35,880 nt of DNA from DALYLB01 sp046154695 (GCA_046154695.1 JBJXFI010000044.1:1-35880), one strand, 5' to 3'; counted from the first letter of the stretch, positions 1 to 12,119 are shown. The notes: a model not told the origin generated them from the letters alone. Numbers and translations: made by a program.

Positions 1-2
1 GC

Positions 3-65
3 CCTGGGGTTCCGGCTTCGCCTTCACCCCAGGCTATATGCTGCCACCCCCTTCGCGGGTTGAGG
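3..65. repeat. Intergenic hairpin repeat at the left edge
   Basis: An 8-bp perfect stem, CCTGGGGT at 3-10 and ACCCCAGG at 26-33, encloses a 15-base pyrimidine-rich loop at 11-25. It is followed by a second small C-rich/G-rich pairing around 44-60. The whole looks like a dispersed intergenic palindromic repeat cut by, or close to, the window edge. The loop closely resembles the loop of the 172-bp element at 16900. No coding potential is evident, and it lies upstream of purH. Confidence 0.5.
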
Positions 66-98
66 CAAAAGAATTTCAGTACACCCTCTAAACTTAAT

Positions 99-132
99 GC
101 CATTGGCCTGAAGGCGGAACTCCAAACGATTT
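99..132 (+). repeat. GGCGGAACTCC repeat, copy upstream of purH
   Basis: This short sequence begins GCCATTGGCC, continues CTGAAGGCGGAACTCC and ends just before the purH ribosome binding site. A longer version of the same sequence follows purH at 1782-1852, and a fragment (GGCGGAACTCCGAACG) occurs near 10489. Compared with the downstream copy it looks like a deletion form lacking one arm and the loop. It probably lies in the purH leader. Confidence 0.5.
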
Positions 133-151
133 CCCCAGGAGAATCCATACC

Positions 152-1762
<1,611 letters not shown>

Positions 1763-1781
1763 CGCGCGACACAACCCGAGG

Positions 1782-1852
1782 GCCATTGGCCTTCAGGCGC
1801 CCGGACTCCCGGCAGGACAAGACCGCCTGAAGGCGGAACTCCGAACGTATTT
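1782..1852 (+). repeat. Hairpin-forming GGCGGAACTCC repeat downstream of purH
   Basis: A perfect 10-bp inverted repeat, CCTTCAGGCG at 1790-1799 and CGCCTGAAGG at 1825-1834, encloses a 25-base loop. The outer sequences GCCATTGGCC and GGCGGAACTCC match the copy upstream of purH. It lies between purH and queA and could end or process the purH transcript. There is no U-run, so a classical intrinsic terminator is not shown. Confidence 0.5.
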
Positions 1853-1900
1853 CATCATTATTCGGGCGTCGCGATGCGCCATGGGACGGCTCCTCAATAG

Positions 1901-2968
1901 ATGCACATCTCGGAATTCAATTATGATTTGCCGCCCGAGTTGATCGCGCAGGAGCCGCTGCGGGAGCGCGATGGATCTCGGATGCTTGTGCTTGACCGCC
2001 GCGGGGGCGCCTGGCGCGACACCCGCTTCATCGAATTTCCGGCGCTGCTCAACGCGGGAGACATCATCGTTCTCAACAACACGCGCGTCTTTCCCGCCCG
2101 CCTGCACGGCCACCGGGTCATCCATCGGGCGGGGGAAGCGCGAGGTGTGCGAGGCGCAGAGGTCGAGGCCCTGCTCGTCGAGCGGCGCGCAGGCGACATA
2201 TGGGAGACGCTCGCCCGCCCCGGCCGCGCGCTCAAAATCGGGGCCGAACTCGTGTTCGGCCAGGGGCGGCTTCGCGGAACGGTCGTCGAGGTCCTCGCCG
2301 AAGGCCGCAGACTCATCCGGTTCGAGGCCGATGGAGATTTCGACCGAATCGTCGATGAGATCGGCAATACGCCCCTTCCCCCCTATATCAAACGCGGCGG
2401 GGATGAGACGCTCCGGCTCGATGAACCCCGCTATCAGACCATCTATGCCCGAACCCGCGGCGCCATCGCCGCCCCGACCGCCGGCATGCACTTCACGGCG
2501 CGCACCTTCGACGAGCTTCGATCCCGCGGCGTCGGCGTGGTCGAGATCACGCATCACGTCGGCTACGCCACCTTTCAACCCATCCGCGTGGAACAGATCG
2601 AGGAGCACTCGATCGCATGCGAAAGTTATGAAATCAGCGCCCCGGCCGCCGACGCCATTAACAAAGCGCGCGTTTCGGGGTATCGTGTCGTCGCCATCGG
2701 CACAACGACCACCCGGGCTCTCGAAAGCGCCGCGGAACCCGATGGGCGAATTCGCGCCGAGCGGAGAAGCACCGATCTCTTCATCCACCCCGGGCATCCT
2801 TTTCGGGCCCTTGACGGCCTCCTGACCAACTTCCATCTGCCGCAATCCTCGCTGCTGATGCTGGTCGCGGCCTTCGCGGGACAAGAGGCGGTCCTGGCTG
2901 CCTATCGCCACGCCGTGGAGCAACGATATCGCTTTTACAGCTACGGCGATTGCATGTTCATTCTTTAG
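1901..2968 (+). CDS. queA: S-adenosylmethionine:tRNA ribosyltransferase-isomerase
   Basis: QueA transfers and isomerises the ribosyl group of S-adenosylmethionine onto 7-aminomethyl-7-deazaguanine in tRNA, giving epoxyqueuosine at the wobble position of GUN anticodons. The 355-residue protein opens with the typical HISEFNYDLPPELIAQEP. It contains the conserved internal blocks GDIIVLNNTRVFPARL, TPLPPYIKR, YQTIYA and GAIAAPTAGMHFT, and near the C-terminus TDLFIHPGHPF and LLTNFHLPQSSLLMLV. These cover the whole family length. The ATG at 1901 has only a weak ribosome binding site. The acetyltransferase gene follows after 36 bases and may be co-transcribed. Confidence 0.96.
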   Translation: MHISEFNYDLPPELIAQEPLRERDGSRMLVLDRRGGAWRDTRFIEFPALLNAGDIIVLNNTRVFPARLHGHRVIHRAGEARGVRGAEVEALLVERRAGDIWETLARPGRALKIGAELVFGQGRLRGTVVEVLAEGRRLIRFEADGDFDRIVDEIGNTPLPPYIKRGGDETLRLDEPRYQTIYARTRGAIAAPTAGMHFTARTFDELRSRGVGVVEITHHVGYATFQPIRVEQIEEHSIACESYEISAPAADAINKARVSGYRVVAIGTTTTRALESAAEPDGRIRAERRSTDLFIHPGHPFRALDGLLTNFHLPQSSLLMLVAAFAGQEAVLAAYRHAVEQRYRFYSYGDCMFIL

Positions 2969-3004
2969 GCGCGCTCCGCTCCTCCGGATCAGGGAACGGT
3001 TTAT

Positions 3005-3502
3005 ATGCAGGCTTTTCAATACAATTACGCGCCCAAAGCCTTCAGGGGGGCGCTTCGCCCGCTCTATCTGAGCGACCTGAACGAGCTCTGGCAGCTCGAT
3101 CTCCGGTGCTTCATCGATGGCGAGGCGTACGAACGCGAGACCTTCCGGTATCTGCTGACCAACCCCAACGCCGTCGCCCGCCAGATCCGGTCGGAATGGA
3201 ACGAGATGAGCGCCTTCGCCATCGGGATGATCGAGGACGACGGCATCGGCCACATCACCACGATCGGCGTCGCCCCCGAATGCCGGCGCCGCGGCTTGGC
3301 CCGCCTCATGATTCATGAAATCGAGCGCAGCTTCCTCGCCCGGTATGTCAGCACCGTTCGCCTCGAAGTTCGCATCGATAACTTCTCCGCCCAGCAGCTC
3401 TATGAACAGATCGGGTATGCCATCGTCAAACGCATGGTTCGTTATTACTCCAGCGGCCATGATGGCTACTTGATGGTTAAATCATTGGAAACAAAATGGT
3501 AA
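3005..3502 (+). CDS. GNAT-family N-acetyltransferase, RimI-like
   Basis: A 165-residue single-domain GNAT acetyltransferase. The acetyl-CoA-binding motif A is clear: ITTIGVAPECRRRGLARLMI, with the R-R-x-G-x-A pyrophosphate-binding loop. It is followed by the RLEVRIDNFSAQQLYEQIGY segment typical of RimI-type enzymes, where the N-x-x-A-x-x-L-Y pattern marks motif B. Proteins of this type acetylate the N-terminus of ribosomal protein S18 or other proteins, but the substrate cannot be read from sequence. The start ATG at 3005 has AGGGAA upstream. Proximity to queA suggests a shared transcript and perhaps a translation-related role, which is inference. Confidence 0.85.
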   Translation: MQAFQYNYAPKAFRGALRPLYLSDLNELWQLDLRCFIDGEAYERETFRYLLTNPNAVARQIRSEWNEMSAFAIGMIEDDGIGHITTIGVAPECRRRGLARLMIHEIERSFLARYVSTVRLEVRIDNFSAQQLYEQIGYAIVKRMVRYYSSGHDGYLMVKSLETKW

Positions 3503-3635
3503 GCAAGACCCTCCCCGCGCTGCCCGAGGAGACTTTTCTCGCCTGAACGAAAACCGGACACAAAATCTCGCACTTTGCCAGAAAACCTGTAATCCGAAGA
3601 AAATACATCACTTATAGCTCACGGGAATGCCCACG

Positions 3636-3650
3636 GACCCGATTCGGGTC
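3636..3650. promoter_or_regulatory. Perfect palindrome upstream of a strong promoter (operator-like)
   Basis: GACCCGA and TCGGGTC form a perfect 7-bp inverted repeat around one central T. It ends 21 bases before the -35 box of the promoter at 3672. The position suits a regulator binding site. It has no T-run on either strand, which makes a terminator for the acetyltransferase gene less likely. No regulator is encoded next to it. Confidence 0.35.
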
Positions 3651-3671
3651 AAAATTATCCGTTCGGGAAAA

Positions 3672-3700
3672 TTGACACAAATTGGCTAATCGGTTATAAA
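3672..3700 (+). promoter_or_regulatory. Near-consensus sigma-70-type promoter
   Basis: TTGACA at 3672-3677 and TATAAA at 3695-3700 are separated by 17 bases. The surrounding region is locally AT-rich in an otherwise GC-rich window. Transcription would begin near 3707, leaving a leader of about 64 bases before the ATG at 3771. Confidence 0.6.
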
Positions 3701-3770
3701 AACGCCACTTAGCGATACAAGCGGTGTGCCCGAAGTAGTATCTTCATCACCAAAAACCAAGGAAATTGCG

Positions 3771-4787
3771 ATGAGGCAATCACTCTCAAAACGCCAGCAA
3801 GGCAAGGCCAACAGCAAAGGAAGGGCGAGCGTGGTTAATACGGGAGCGAGAGCGGCGGCGCCGAAGCGAGTCAGCGCGGCAACGAAAGAAGCGAAAAAAG
3901 GGGCGACCCCAACGAGAAAGCCGGCAAGGCCGGCGAAGGAAGCGGGACCCCGACGCGGCGGGGCGCGCGCAGCAACCGCGCCGGCGAAGGGGGCGCGGAA
4001 ATCGACCGCGCCAGTGGCCAAGAACGCGACCGGGGCGAAGCGGCCGGCGGGAAAGCCCCCGGCAGCGGCAAAGCCCGCGCGAAAACCCGCGGCGAAGAGC
4101 AGCGCCAAACCGAAGAAGGGCGTTGTCGGAAGCCGGAAAGTGGCGCGCCCCGCGCCCGCGAAAGCAAAGCCGGGGGCCCCTGCGCGGAAGCCGCGGCCTA
4201 AATCGGGGCAGAAGCCCGCTTTGCCGCTGGTTGTCACCGTGGCGCCGCCTCCGCCGCCGGAACCGCCGCGACGCCATCTTTCCCCGGGCGCGATCCGCGC
4301 CTTTGAGCATGCGGTGAAGGTCTTCAACCGGCGCCAGTTCGAGGCCGCCCGAGAGATGTTCGAGAGCCTGAAGACCAAATACCCGAACGATGTCGAGATC
4401 GTTGCGCGATCTCAGATGTATATTCAGGTTTGCATTCAGAAGGCGGCCCAGCGCAAGGCAATTCCCCGCAACGCGGATGAACTCTACGACCGCGGCGTGT
4501 TCGCGCTGAACATCGGCGACTTCTCGCAGGCGCGACAGTTCTTCGAGAAGGCTCTGCGAATCAACCCGGATGCGCCTCATCTGCTCTACTCGCTCGCGGC
4601 GACCCACGCCCAGATCGGCGCGCATGCCGAGGCGCTCGACTATCTGCGGCGCTCGATCCAGATTCAACCTCGCTTCCGCTCCCAGGCCTACAGCGACTCG
4701 GACTTCTCCGAACTGCGGGAGAACAAACTGTTCCTTGAACTCCTCGGTTTGACGTCCCCATTCGATCTTTTGGAATTGAAGCGGTAG
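3771..4787 (+). CDS. Histone H1-like basic N-terminus fused to TPR domain
   Basis: The 338-residue product has two contrasting halves. Residues 1 to about 150 are almost entirely Lys, Ala, Pro, Arg and Gly with repeated KPA/PAK/AAK units, like histone H1 tails and bacterial H1-like DNA-binding proteins. A proline stretch near 158-165 leads into at least two TPR-like units from about residue 170 (AFEHAVKVFNRRQFEAAREM; LYDRGVFALNIGDFSQARQF). I start it at ATG 3771 because AAGGAA lies at 3759-3764; an in-frame GTG at 3726 would add 15 residues but has no better site. The basic tail could bind DNA, RNA or another acidic partner, and TPRs bind proteins. The function is unknown. Confidence 0.8.
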   Translation: MRQSLSKRQQGKANSKGRASVVNTGARAAAPKRVSAATKEAKKGATPTRKPARPAKEAGPRRGGARAATAPAKGARKSTAPVAKNATGAKRPAGKPPAAAKPARKPAAKSSAKPKKGVVGSRKVARPAPAKAKPGAPARKPRPKSGQKPALPLVVTVAPPPPPEPPRRHLSPGAIRAFEHAVKVFNRRQFEAAREMFESLKTKYPNDVEIVARSQMYIQVCIQKAAQRKAIPRNADELYDRGVFALNIGDFSQARQFFEKALRINPDAPHLLYSLAATHAQIGAHAEALDYLRRSIQIQPRFRSQAYSDSDFSELRENKLFLELLGLTSPFDLLELKR

Positions 4788-4788
4788 C

Positions 4789-4808
4789 GGGCCGGCAGCC
4801 GCCGGCCC
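4789..4808 (+). terminator. GC hairpin just after the H1-like gene
   Basis: A perfect 8-bp stem, GGGCCGGC at 4789-4796 and GCCGGCCC at 4801-4808, with a 4-base loop. It begins one base after the stop codon. Only a short CTTCC tract follows, so it may stabilise or terminate the transcript but lacks a true U-run. Confidence 0.4.
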
Positions 4809-4984
4809 CTTCCGCTCATCTTCGACATCCAACCCGGATCAGCCCTCGTGCCATCAGACGAGCCTTCGTGTTAATATCCACGATTATTGGTTCAAGGGAC
4901 CGGGTTGCGATGGGGTCACAGGGACAAGTTCCGAAACGCGGCCCGATCGGTTCTTTAAGTGGCCCTTTCAAAGGGAGGAGACAG

Positions 4985-5986
4985 ATGTTGATCTGTTCAG
5001 TATGCCGTAACCAGAATCTGGATTCCGCGAAATTCTGTGGAAATTGCGGGAATCCGTTCCCTCGTTCACTCGGGACGGAGGCCCCAGCCGCGGCCTCCTC
5101 GACGTCCTCTCTGATCAACTGCCCGCAGGGACACATCTACAGCGCGGTCTATGAGAACTGCCCGTATTGCCCGCAATCGGGCAAGCTGGTCTCGGAATTC
5201 GCCACACGGATCGACGATGAGCACGCTTCGCCGATCACGGCGGTGGATCCGCCTGCGTATCAGGCGAATCTGCGAAGCGTGCCCTCGACATCGTCGCCGG
5301 GGGATTTCATCACGCGGATCAGCCCGGAAGACACCCTGTTCGAGCCCGTGGAGCCTCCCTCGAACGCGCGTTCGCTCAACACGTCGCAGACGCCCGTCCT
5401 TGCGCCGACGGAAGTGATCTCGCTGGCGACGGCGCTCGACACGAAAGCGGAGCCGCTTCCCGTGATCGATGCCGCAACCCAGCCGTCCATCCAATTGAGC
5501 CCGGGCGGGCGGGAAGAGGAGACGACCTCGGTCGAGAGGGTTTTCGAGCCTCCGCAACCGCCGGAGCCGCCCCGCGCGCCCCTGATGGACCCGAGATCCA
5601 TCGAGCAGATGGATTCCGGAGATCGCCGGACGATCGTCGTCGCCGAGCAGGGACAGCCGGTCCGCGGATCGAAGGGCCGCATCGTCGGCTGGCTGATCAC
5701 CTACAGCCACGATCCGGACGGAGAGGATTTCCGCATCTTCGCCGGTTACAACCGGATCGGCGCCAATCCGGTCTGCGATATCGTGCTCAAGGATGAAACG
5801 ATCAGCGGCTCGCACGCGATCATCGTGTATCGTGACGGCCGTTGCCTGATCAAGGATGATCTCTCGCGCAACGGAACGTTCGTCAATGGCCGGGAAATCA
5901 GTGAATCATATCCTCTGCAGAGCTATGATCAGGTTCGCATCGGCAATACATATCTGACATTTATCGCCGCGCAGCGGATCGCCTGA
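4985..5986 (+). CDS. Zinc-ribbon / FHA-domain protein
   Basis: This 333-residue protein begins with a zinc ribbon (C4, C7, C18, C21) and has a second Cys/His cluster (C46, H50, C59, C62). A long low-complexity Pro/Thr/Ser/Glu linker follows. The C-terminal FHA domain (about 248-333) shows the phosphothreonine-binding landmarks RIGANPVCDIVL, SGSHA and RNGTFVNG. FHA domains recognise phosphothreonine, so the protein likely reads Ser/Thr phosphorylation. The ATG at 4985 follows a strong GGGAGGAG at 4972-4979; the longer open frame upstream lacks such support. The next gene encodes a PP2C phosphatase, so this is probably a signalling pair. No kinase gene lies nearby. Confidence 0.9.
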   Translation: MLICSVCRNQNLDSAKFCGNCGNPFPRSLGTEAPAAASSTSSLINCPQGHIYSAVYENCPYCPQSGKLVSEFATRIDDEHASPITAVDPPAYQANLRSVPSTSSPGDFITRISPEDTLFEPVEPPSNARSLNTSQTPVLAPTEVISLATALDTKAEPLPVIDAATQPSIQLSPGGREEETTSVERVFEPPQPPEPPRAPLMDPRSIEQMDSGDRRTIVVAEQGQPVRGSKGRIVGWLITYSHDPDGEDFRIFAGYNRIGANPVCDIVLKDETISGSHAIIVYRDGRCLIKDDLSRNGTFVNGREISESYPLQSYDQVRIGNTYLTFIAAQRIA

Positions 5987-6001
5987 CGCGAGAACGCCCC
6001 A

Positions 6002-6022
6002 CCCCTCGAAACACGCGAGGGG
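6002..6022 (+). terminator. Hairpin between FHA and PP2C genes
   Basis: CCCCTCG at 6002-6008 pairs perfectly with CGAGGGG at 6016-6022 around a 7-base loop. It lies 15 bases after the FHA stop codon, with no U-run. It could be a partial terminator or a transcript-stabilising element within the FHA-phosphatase operon. Confidence 0.3.
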
Positions 6023-6106
6023 GAGCTGGCCGGCCCCGGACGAATCCGGCGCGCGGCGCTCTTCCGACACCGGGACCGCCCCGTTTGCCTTTTGATTTCA
6101 ACGATC

Positions 6107-6871
6107 ATGCGCCATCAAGTCACCATCGCCCACCGCAGCGATACGGGAATCGAACGAGAGGAGAACCAGGATACGATCGTCTACACGCGTGACGATCGGA
6201 ATGACTGCCATCTGCTGGTCATCGCGGACGGCCTTGGGGGAGGCGCTTGCGGCAAGGAGGCCAGCCAACTGGCCGCGCAATCGATCCGGCAGAGTTTCTT
6301 CGCCTCCGCCGATTCGCCGCTGACGATCAACCAGCGGATCGAGGCGGCGATCGCCGAGGCAAACCGGATCATCCTTCACCGCGCGGAGCGGGATCGAAAA
6401 TGCCGGGGAATGGGATCGACCTGCGTCGTTCTGACGCTGGCGGGAGGCCTGGCCCACATCGCGCATGCCGGGGACAGCCGGCTCTATCTCGTGCGGGACA
6501 ATCGGATCCAGCGGCTGACGCGCGACCATTCCATGACGCAGCGAATGCTGGATGACGGCCTGATCACGGAGGATGAGGCGGCGACCCACCCCGACCGCAA
6601 CTGCCTGGACCGCGCGCTGGGATTGCGCGCGGAGATCAAACCCGAGGTGAAAGCGGACCCGATCAAGCTCCGCGACCGGGATATTTTCATTCTCTGCACC
6701 GACGGACTGACGAGCCTCGTGCGGGATGAAGAGCTTTTTCGCATCGTTCAAAACGTTCCCACGGAACACGCCTGCGACAGGCTCGTGGAACTCGCCAATG
6801 AACGCGGCGGCCACGACAACATCACGATCGCGATCACCCGCATTGGGGCCGATATCACGCTCCCCTTTTGA
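6107..6871 (+). CDS. PP2C-family Ser/Thr protein phosphatase
   Basis: The 254-residue protein is a single-domain, cytoplasmic PPM/PP2C phosphatase that removes phosphate from Ser/Thr residues with two Mn/Mg ions. Metal-binding and core motifs are present in order: ENQD (19-22), ADGLGGG (about 40-46), GMGSTC, HIAHAGDSRLY, TRDHS, CTDGLT and GGHDNITI. The length fits the bacterial Stp/PrpC group. I prefer ATG 6107; an in-frame TTG at 6092 would add five residues. Neither start has a good ribosome binding site. The gene lies between an FHA protein and dacB, as expected for reversal of phosphorylation linked to envelope growth. Confidence 0.94.
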   Translation: MRHQVTIAHRSDTGIEREENQDTIVYTRDDRNDCHLLVIADGLGGGACGKEASQLAAQSIRQSFFASADSPLTINQRIEAAIAEANRIILHRAERDRKCRGMGSTCVVLTLAGGLAHIAHAGDSRLYLVRDNRIQRLTRDHSMTQRMLDDGLITEDEAATHPDRNCLDRALGLRAEIKPEVKADPIKLRDRDIFILCTDGLTSLVRDEELFRIVQNVPTEHACDRLVELANERGGHDNITIAITRIGADITLPF

Positions 6872-6917
6872 GCGGTCCCCGCAGCAGTCCCACGTTCGAT
6901 TTGCGGATTCACACGGA

Positions 6918-8528
6918 ATGAGACGCCTTCACAGACCCACATCGCTCCTTCTCGCGCTCCTGTTGACGATCGCGCCCGCGCTGGCGCAGCAACCAGCGGC
7001 GGGGGTGGCGGCCGGGGCGCCCGCGGGACCGCGGACGGTCGCCGAGTTGCGGGCGCGGATCGATTCCCTGCTCGACGAGGCGCGGTTCGCGGCCGCGCGA
7101 TGGGGCGTATTGATCCGGACGGCGCCCGCGCCGGGAGGCGGCGGTGGAACGGTCCTGTACGAACGCGACGCCGGGAAGGCATTCATGCCGGCGTCGAACA
7201 TGAAGCTCTACACCTCTTCAGCCGCGCTCGACGCCTTCGGCCCCGACTACCGGTTCAGGACATCGGTCTATGCCTCCCGGCCGATCTCGAAGGGAGGCGT
7301 TCTGCGAGGCGATCTGATCCTTTACGGACGGGGCGATCCCAACCTCTCCCCGCGGTTCGAGGGGCAGGATCCGGAACGGTATGACGAGTTGAAGCCGGCA
7401 GATCGAATCGCGGCGATCGAACAGCTTGCGGACCGGATCGCGCGCCGGGGCATCCGACGAATCGTGGGGAATCTGATCGGCGACGAGAGCTATTTCGCGG
7501 GTGTTCGGATCGGTCCCGGCTGGGAATGGGATGACCTGCAGTTCTATTACGGCGCGGAGGTCAGCGCGCTGACCGTGAACGACAACTCCGTCTCGATCAA
7601 TGTCAGACCGGGAAGCCGCGCGGGCGACAAGCCTGTGGTTTCGATTCAACCCGCCACGGGGTACGTGACCATCGTCAACAATGCCATGACCGTGGCGAGC
7701 GGCCCGCGGCGAATCGGGATGCACCGCCCGCTCGACAGCAACACCGTTGAGATCTTCGGCACGATCCCGCGGGGCGCGGGCGGCAACGACACCCGGATCG
7801 CGGTTCATGACCCCGCGCGATATGCCGCGACGCTGCTCAAGGAGGCGCTGGCGCGGCGCGGCGTGCGGATCACCGGGGCGGTGCGGAAGATCGACGCCGT
7901 CGCGCGGCTGCGTCTTCCCTTCGACGAATCGCGGCTGATCGAAATCGCGAGCGTGGACTCACAGCCCCTCGCGGAGATTCTCAAGGTCATCAACAAGCAG
8001 AGCCAGAATCTGCATACCGAGATCCTGCTCCGGCAATTGGGCGTGCTGCGCGGCGAAAATCCGGGCCTCGACGATTACGGCCGTCCCCGACCGGCCGCCG
8101 AACTCGGCAGCGGCGTCCGCCGAAATTTCCTGCTGGGCGCGGGCGCCAACTTGACGCCCTACAACCTGCGGGACGGCTCGGGACTCTCCCGCCAGAATCT
8201 GGTCACGCCGGCCGGCGCGGCCCGCCTGCTCGAGTTCATGCTCCTGCACCCTGCCTTCCCGGCATTCCGCGACTCGCTGACGATCGCCGGCGTCGACGGC
8301 ACGCTCAAACAGCGCATGCGCGACACCGCCGCCGCGGGCAACCTCCACGGAAAGACCGGGACGCTCTCCGCCGTCAATGCCCTCTCCGGCTATGTCACCA
8401 CCCGCCGCGGCCAACTGCTGATCTTCAGCATGGTCGGAAACAATTACTCCGGCCCGGGCAGAGACGTCACCGGCGTGATGGACGCCATCGGCGTCATGCT
8501 GGCGGAATTCGACGCAGAGATCCCATGA
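6918..8528 (+). CDS. dacB: D-alanyl-D-alanine carboxypeptidase/endopeptidase (PBP4 type)
   Basis: PBP4-type class C penicillin-binding proteins trim the terminal D-Ala and cleave cross-links of peptidoglycan in the periplasm. The 536-residue protein begins with a signal peptide (basic MRRLHR, hydrophobic LLLALLLTIAPALA, then AQQP). The three active-site motifs are S93-N-M-K96, S362-Q-N364 and K479-T-G481. The wide gap between the first two reflects the large inserted domains typical of this class. The open frame extends about 190 bases upstream into the PP2C gene, but the ATG at 6918 is the only start that exposes the signal peptide. It follows the phosphatase gene by 46 bases, so co-expression is likely. 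Confidence 0.94.
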   Translation: MRRLHRPTSLLLALLLTIAPALAQQPAAGVAAGAPAGPRTVAELRARIDSLLDEARFAAARWGVLIRTAPAPGGGGGTVLYERDAGKAFMPASNMKLYTSSAALDAFGPDYRFRTSVYASRPISKGGVLRGDLILYGRGDPNLSPRFEGQDPERYDELKPADRIAAIEQLADRIARRGIRRIVGNLIGDESYFAGVRIGPGWEWDDLQFYYGAEVSALTVNDNSVSINVRPGSRAGDKPVVSIQPATGYVTIVNNAMTVASGPRRIGMHRPLDSNTVEIFGTIPRGAGGNDTRIAVHDPARYAATLLKEALARRGVRITGAVRKIDAVARLRLPFDESRLIEIASVDSQPLAEILKVINKQSQNLHTEILLRQLGVLRGENPGLDDYGRPRPAAELGSGVRRNFLLGAGANLTPYNLRDGSGLSRQNLVTPAGAARLLEFMLLHPAFPAFRDSLTIAGVDGTLKQRMRDTAAAGNLHGKTGTLSAVNALSGYVTTRRGQLLIFSMVGNNYSGPGRDVTGVMDAIGVMLAEFDAEIP

Positions 8529-8536
8529 AGTCATGT

Positions 8537-8581
8537 CGCGAAGAGGCGCGAAGCATGCGTTATGCTTCGCGCCTCTTCGCG
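8537..8581. terminator. Long perfect hairpin between convergent genes
   Basis: Two 20-base arms, 8537-8556 (starting CGCGAAGAGG) and 8562-8581 (ending CCTCTTCGCG), are perfectly complementary around a 5-base loop. It lies between the dacB stop at 8528 and the cytochrome stop at 8603, which converge. This suits a bidirectional transcription barrier, although no U-run is present. The CGCGAAG motif recurs in the repeat at 29570-29654. Confidence 0.5.
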
Positions 8582-8602
8582 GACAATTTCGCGTCTCGCC
8601 GG

Positions 8603-8953
8603 CTATTTCTTCTTCGGCGCGAATGCGCGAACGTGCTTGACCAGGGCGGTGATCTGCGCGGCGGTCAGGATCGACTTGTAGCCGGGCATCACGCCTTCTC
8701 CCTTGGAGATGGCGTCGTTGAGCTGCTTGTCGGTGTGCGCGGCCTGCCACTTCGCATCGGTGAAATCGGGCGGCTGCAGGCTCTTGATGCCCTTGCCATC
8801 CGCGCCGTGGCATTTGGCGCAATGCTTCGTGTAGAGTTCCGCCGTGCCTCCGGCCTTCGCCTTACCCGCCTGCGCCGGGGTTTCCCGAACCGCGGCCGAC
8901 ACAAACAACGCAATCGCCAACATTACAACTACAAACGAGACTGTTTTTTTCAT
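8603..8953 (-). CDS. Small secreted c-type cytochrome (single haem)
   Basis: The 116-residue protein has a signal peptide (MKKTVSFVVVMLAIALFVSA, cleavage likely after TPAQA). A class I cytochrome c domain follows, with the haem-binding motif C45-A-K-C48-H49 and a probable axial methionine M89 in GEGVMPGYK. It should carry electrons in the periplasm. The partner is unknown, as no oxidase or dehydrogenase lies beside it. The frame continues 25 residues upstream, but the start at 8953 gives a clean signal peptide with an AAAGAG tract in front. It converges with dacB. Confidence 0.92.
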   Translation of the reverse strand: MKKTVSFVVVMLAIALFVSAAVRETPAQAGKAKAGGTAELYTKHCAKCHGADGKGIKSLQPPDFTDAKWQAAHTDKQLNDAISKGEGVMPGYKSILTAAQITALVKHVRAFAPKKK

Positions 8954-9041
8954 AGATCTCTTTCTATTCTCCCTGGAAAAGATTCGGACGTTGTATAAAG
9001 AGTATTTAGATCGTAAATCCTCGGTCACATGAATGCAAGAC

Positions 9042-10400
<1,359 letters not shown>

Positions 10401-10420
10401 ATGCTTTGCTTCTCCAAAGA

Positions 10421-10501
10421 AAAGGTGGCACAAGCTGTCCAGCTTGTGCCGCATCCACCAGACACTCTCAGAAAAAGACCGGGCCTCGGCGGAACTCCGA
10501 A
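10421..10501 (-). repeat. GGCACAAGCTG palindrome repeat, copy A
   Basis: A perfect inverted repeat, GGCACAAGCTG at 10427-10437 and CAGCTTGTGCC at 10440-10450, is followed by CATCCACCAGACACTCTCAG and then a GAAAAAGACC tract. Read on the minus strand, about 60 bases match the copy at 35676-35738 with few differences. The right end carries GGCGGAACTCCGAACG, also seen around purH. It fills the gap between the symporter and MFS genes. Confidence 0.7.
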
Positions 10502-10515
10502 CGGGGGCTCTTTTT

Positions 10516-12119
<1,604 letters not shown>

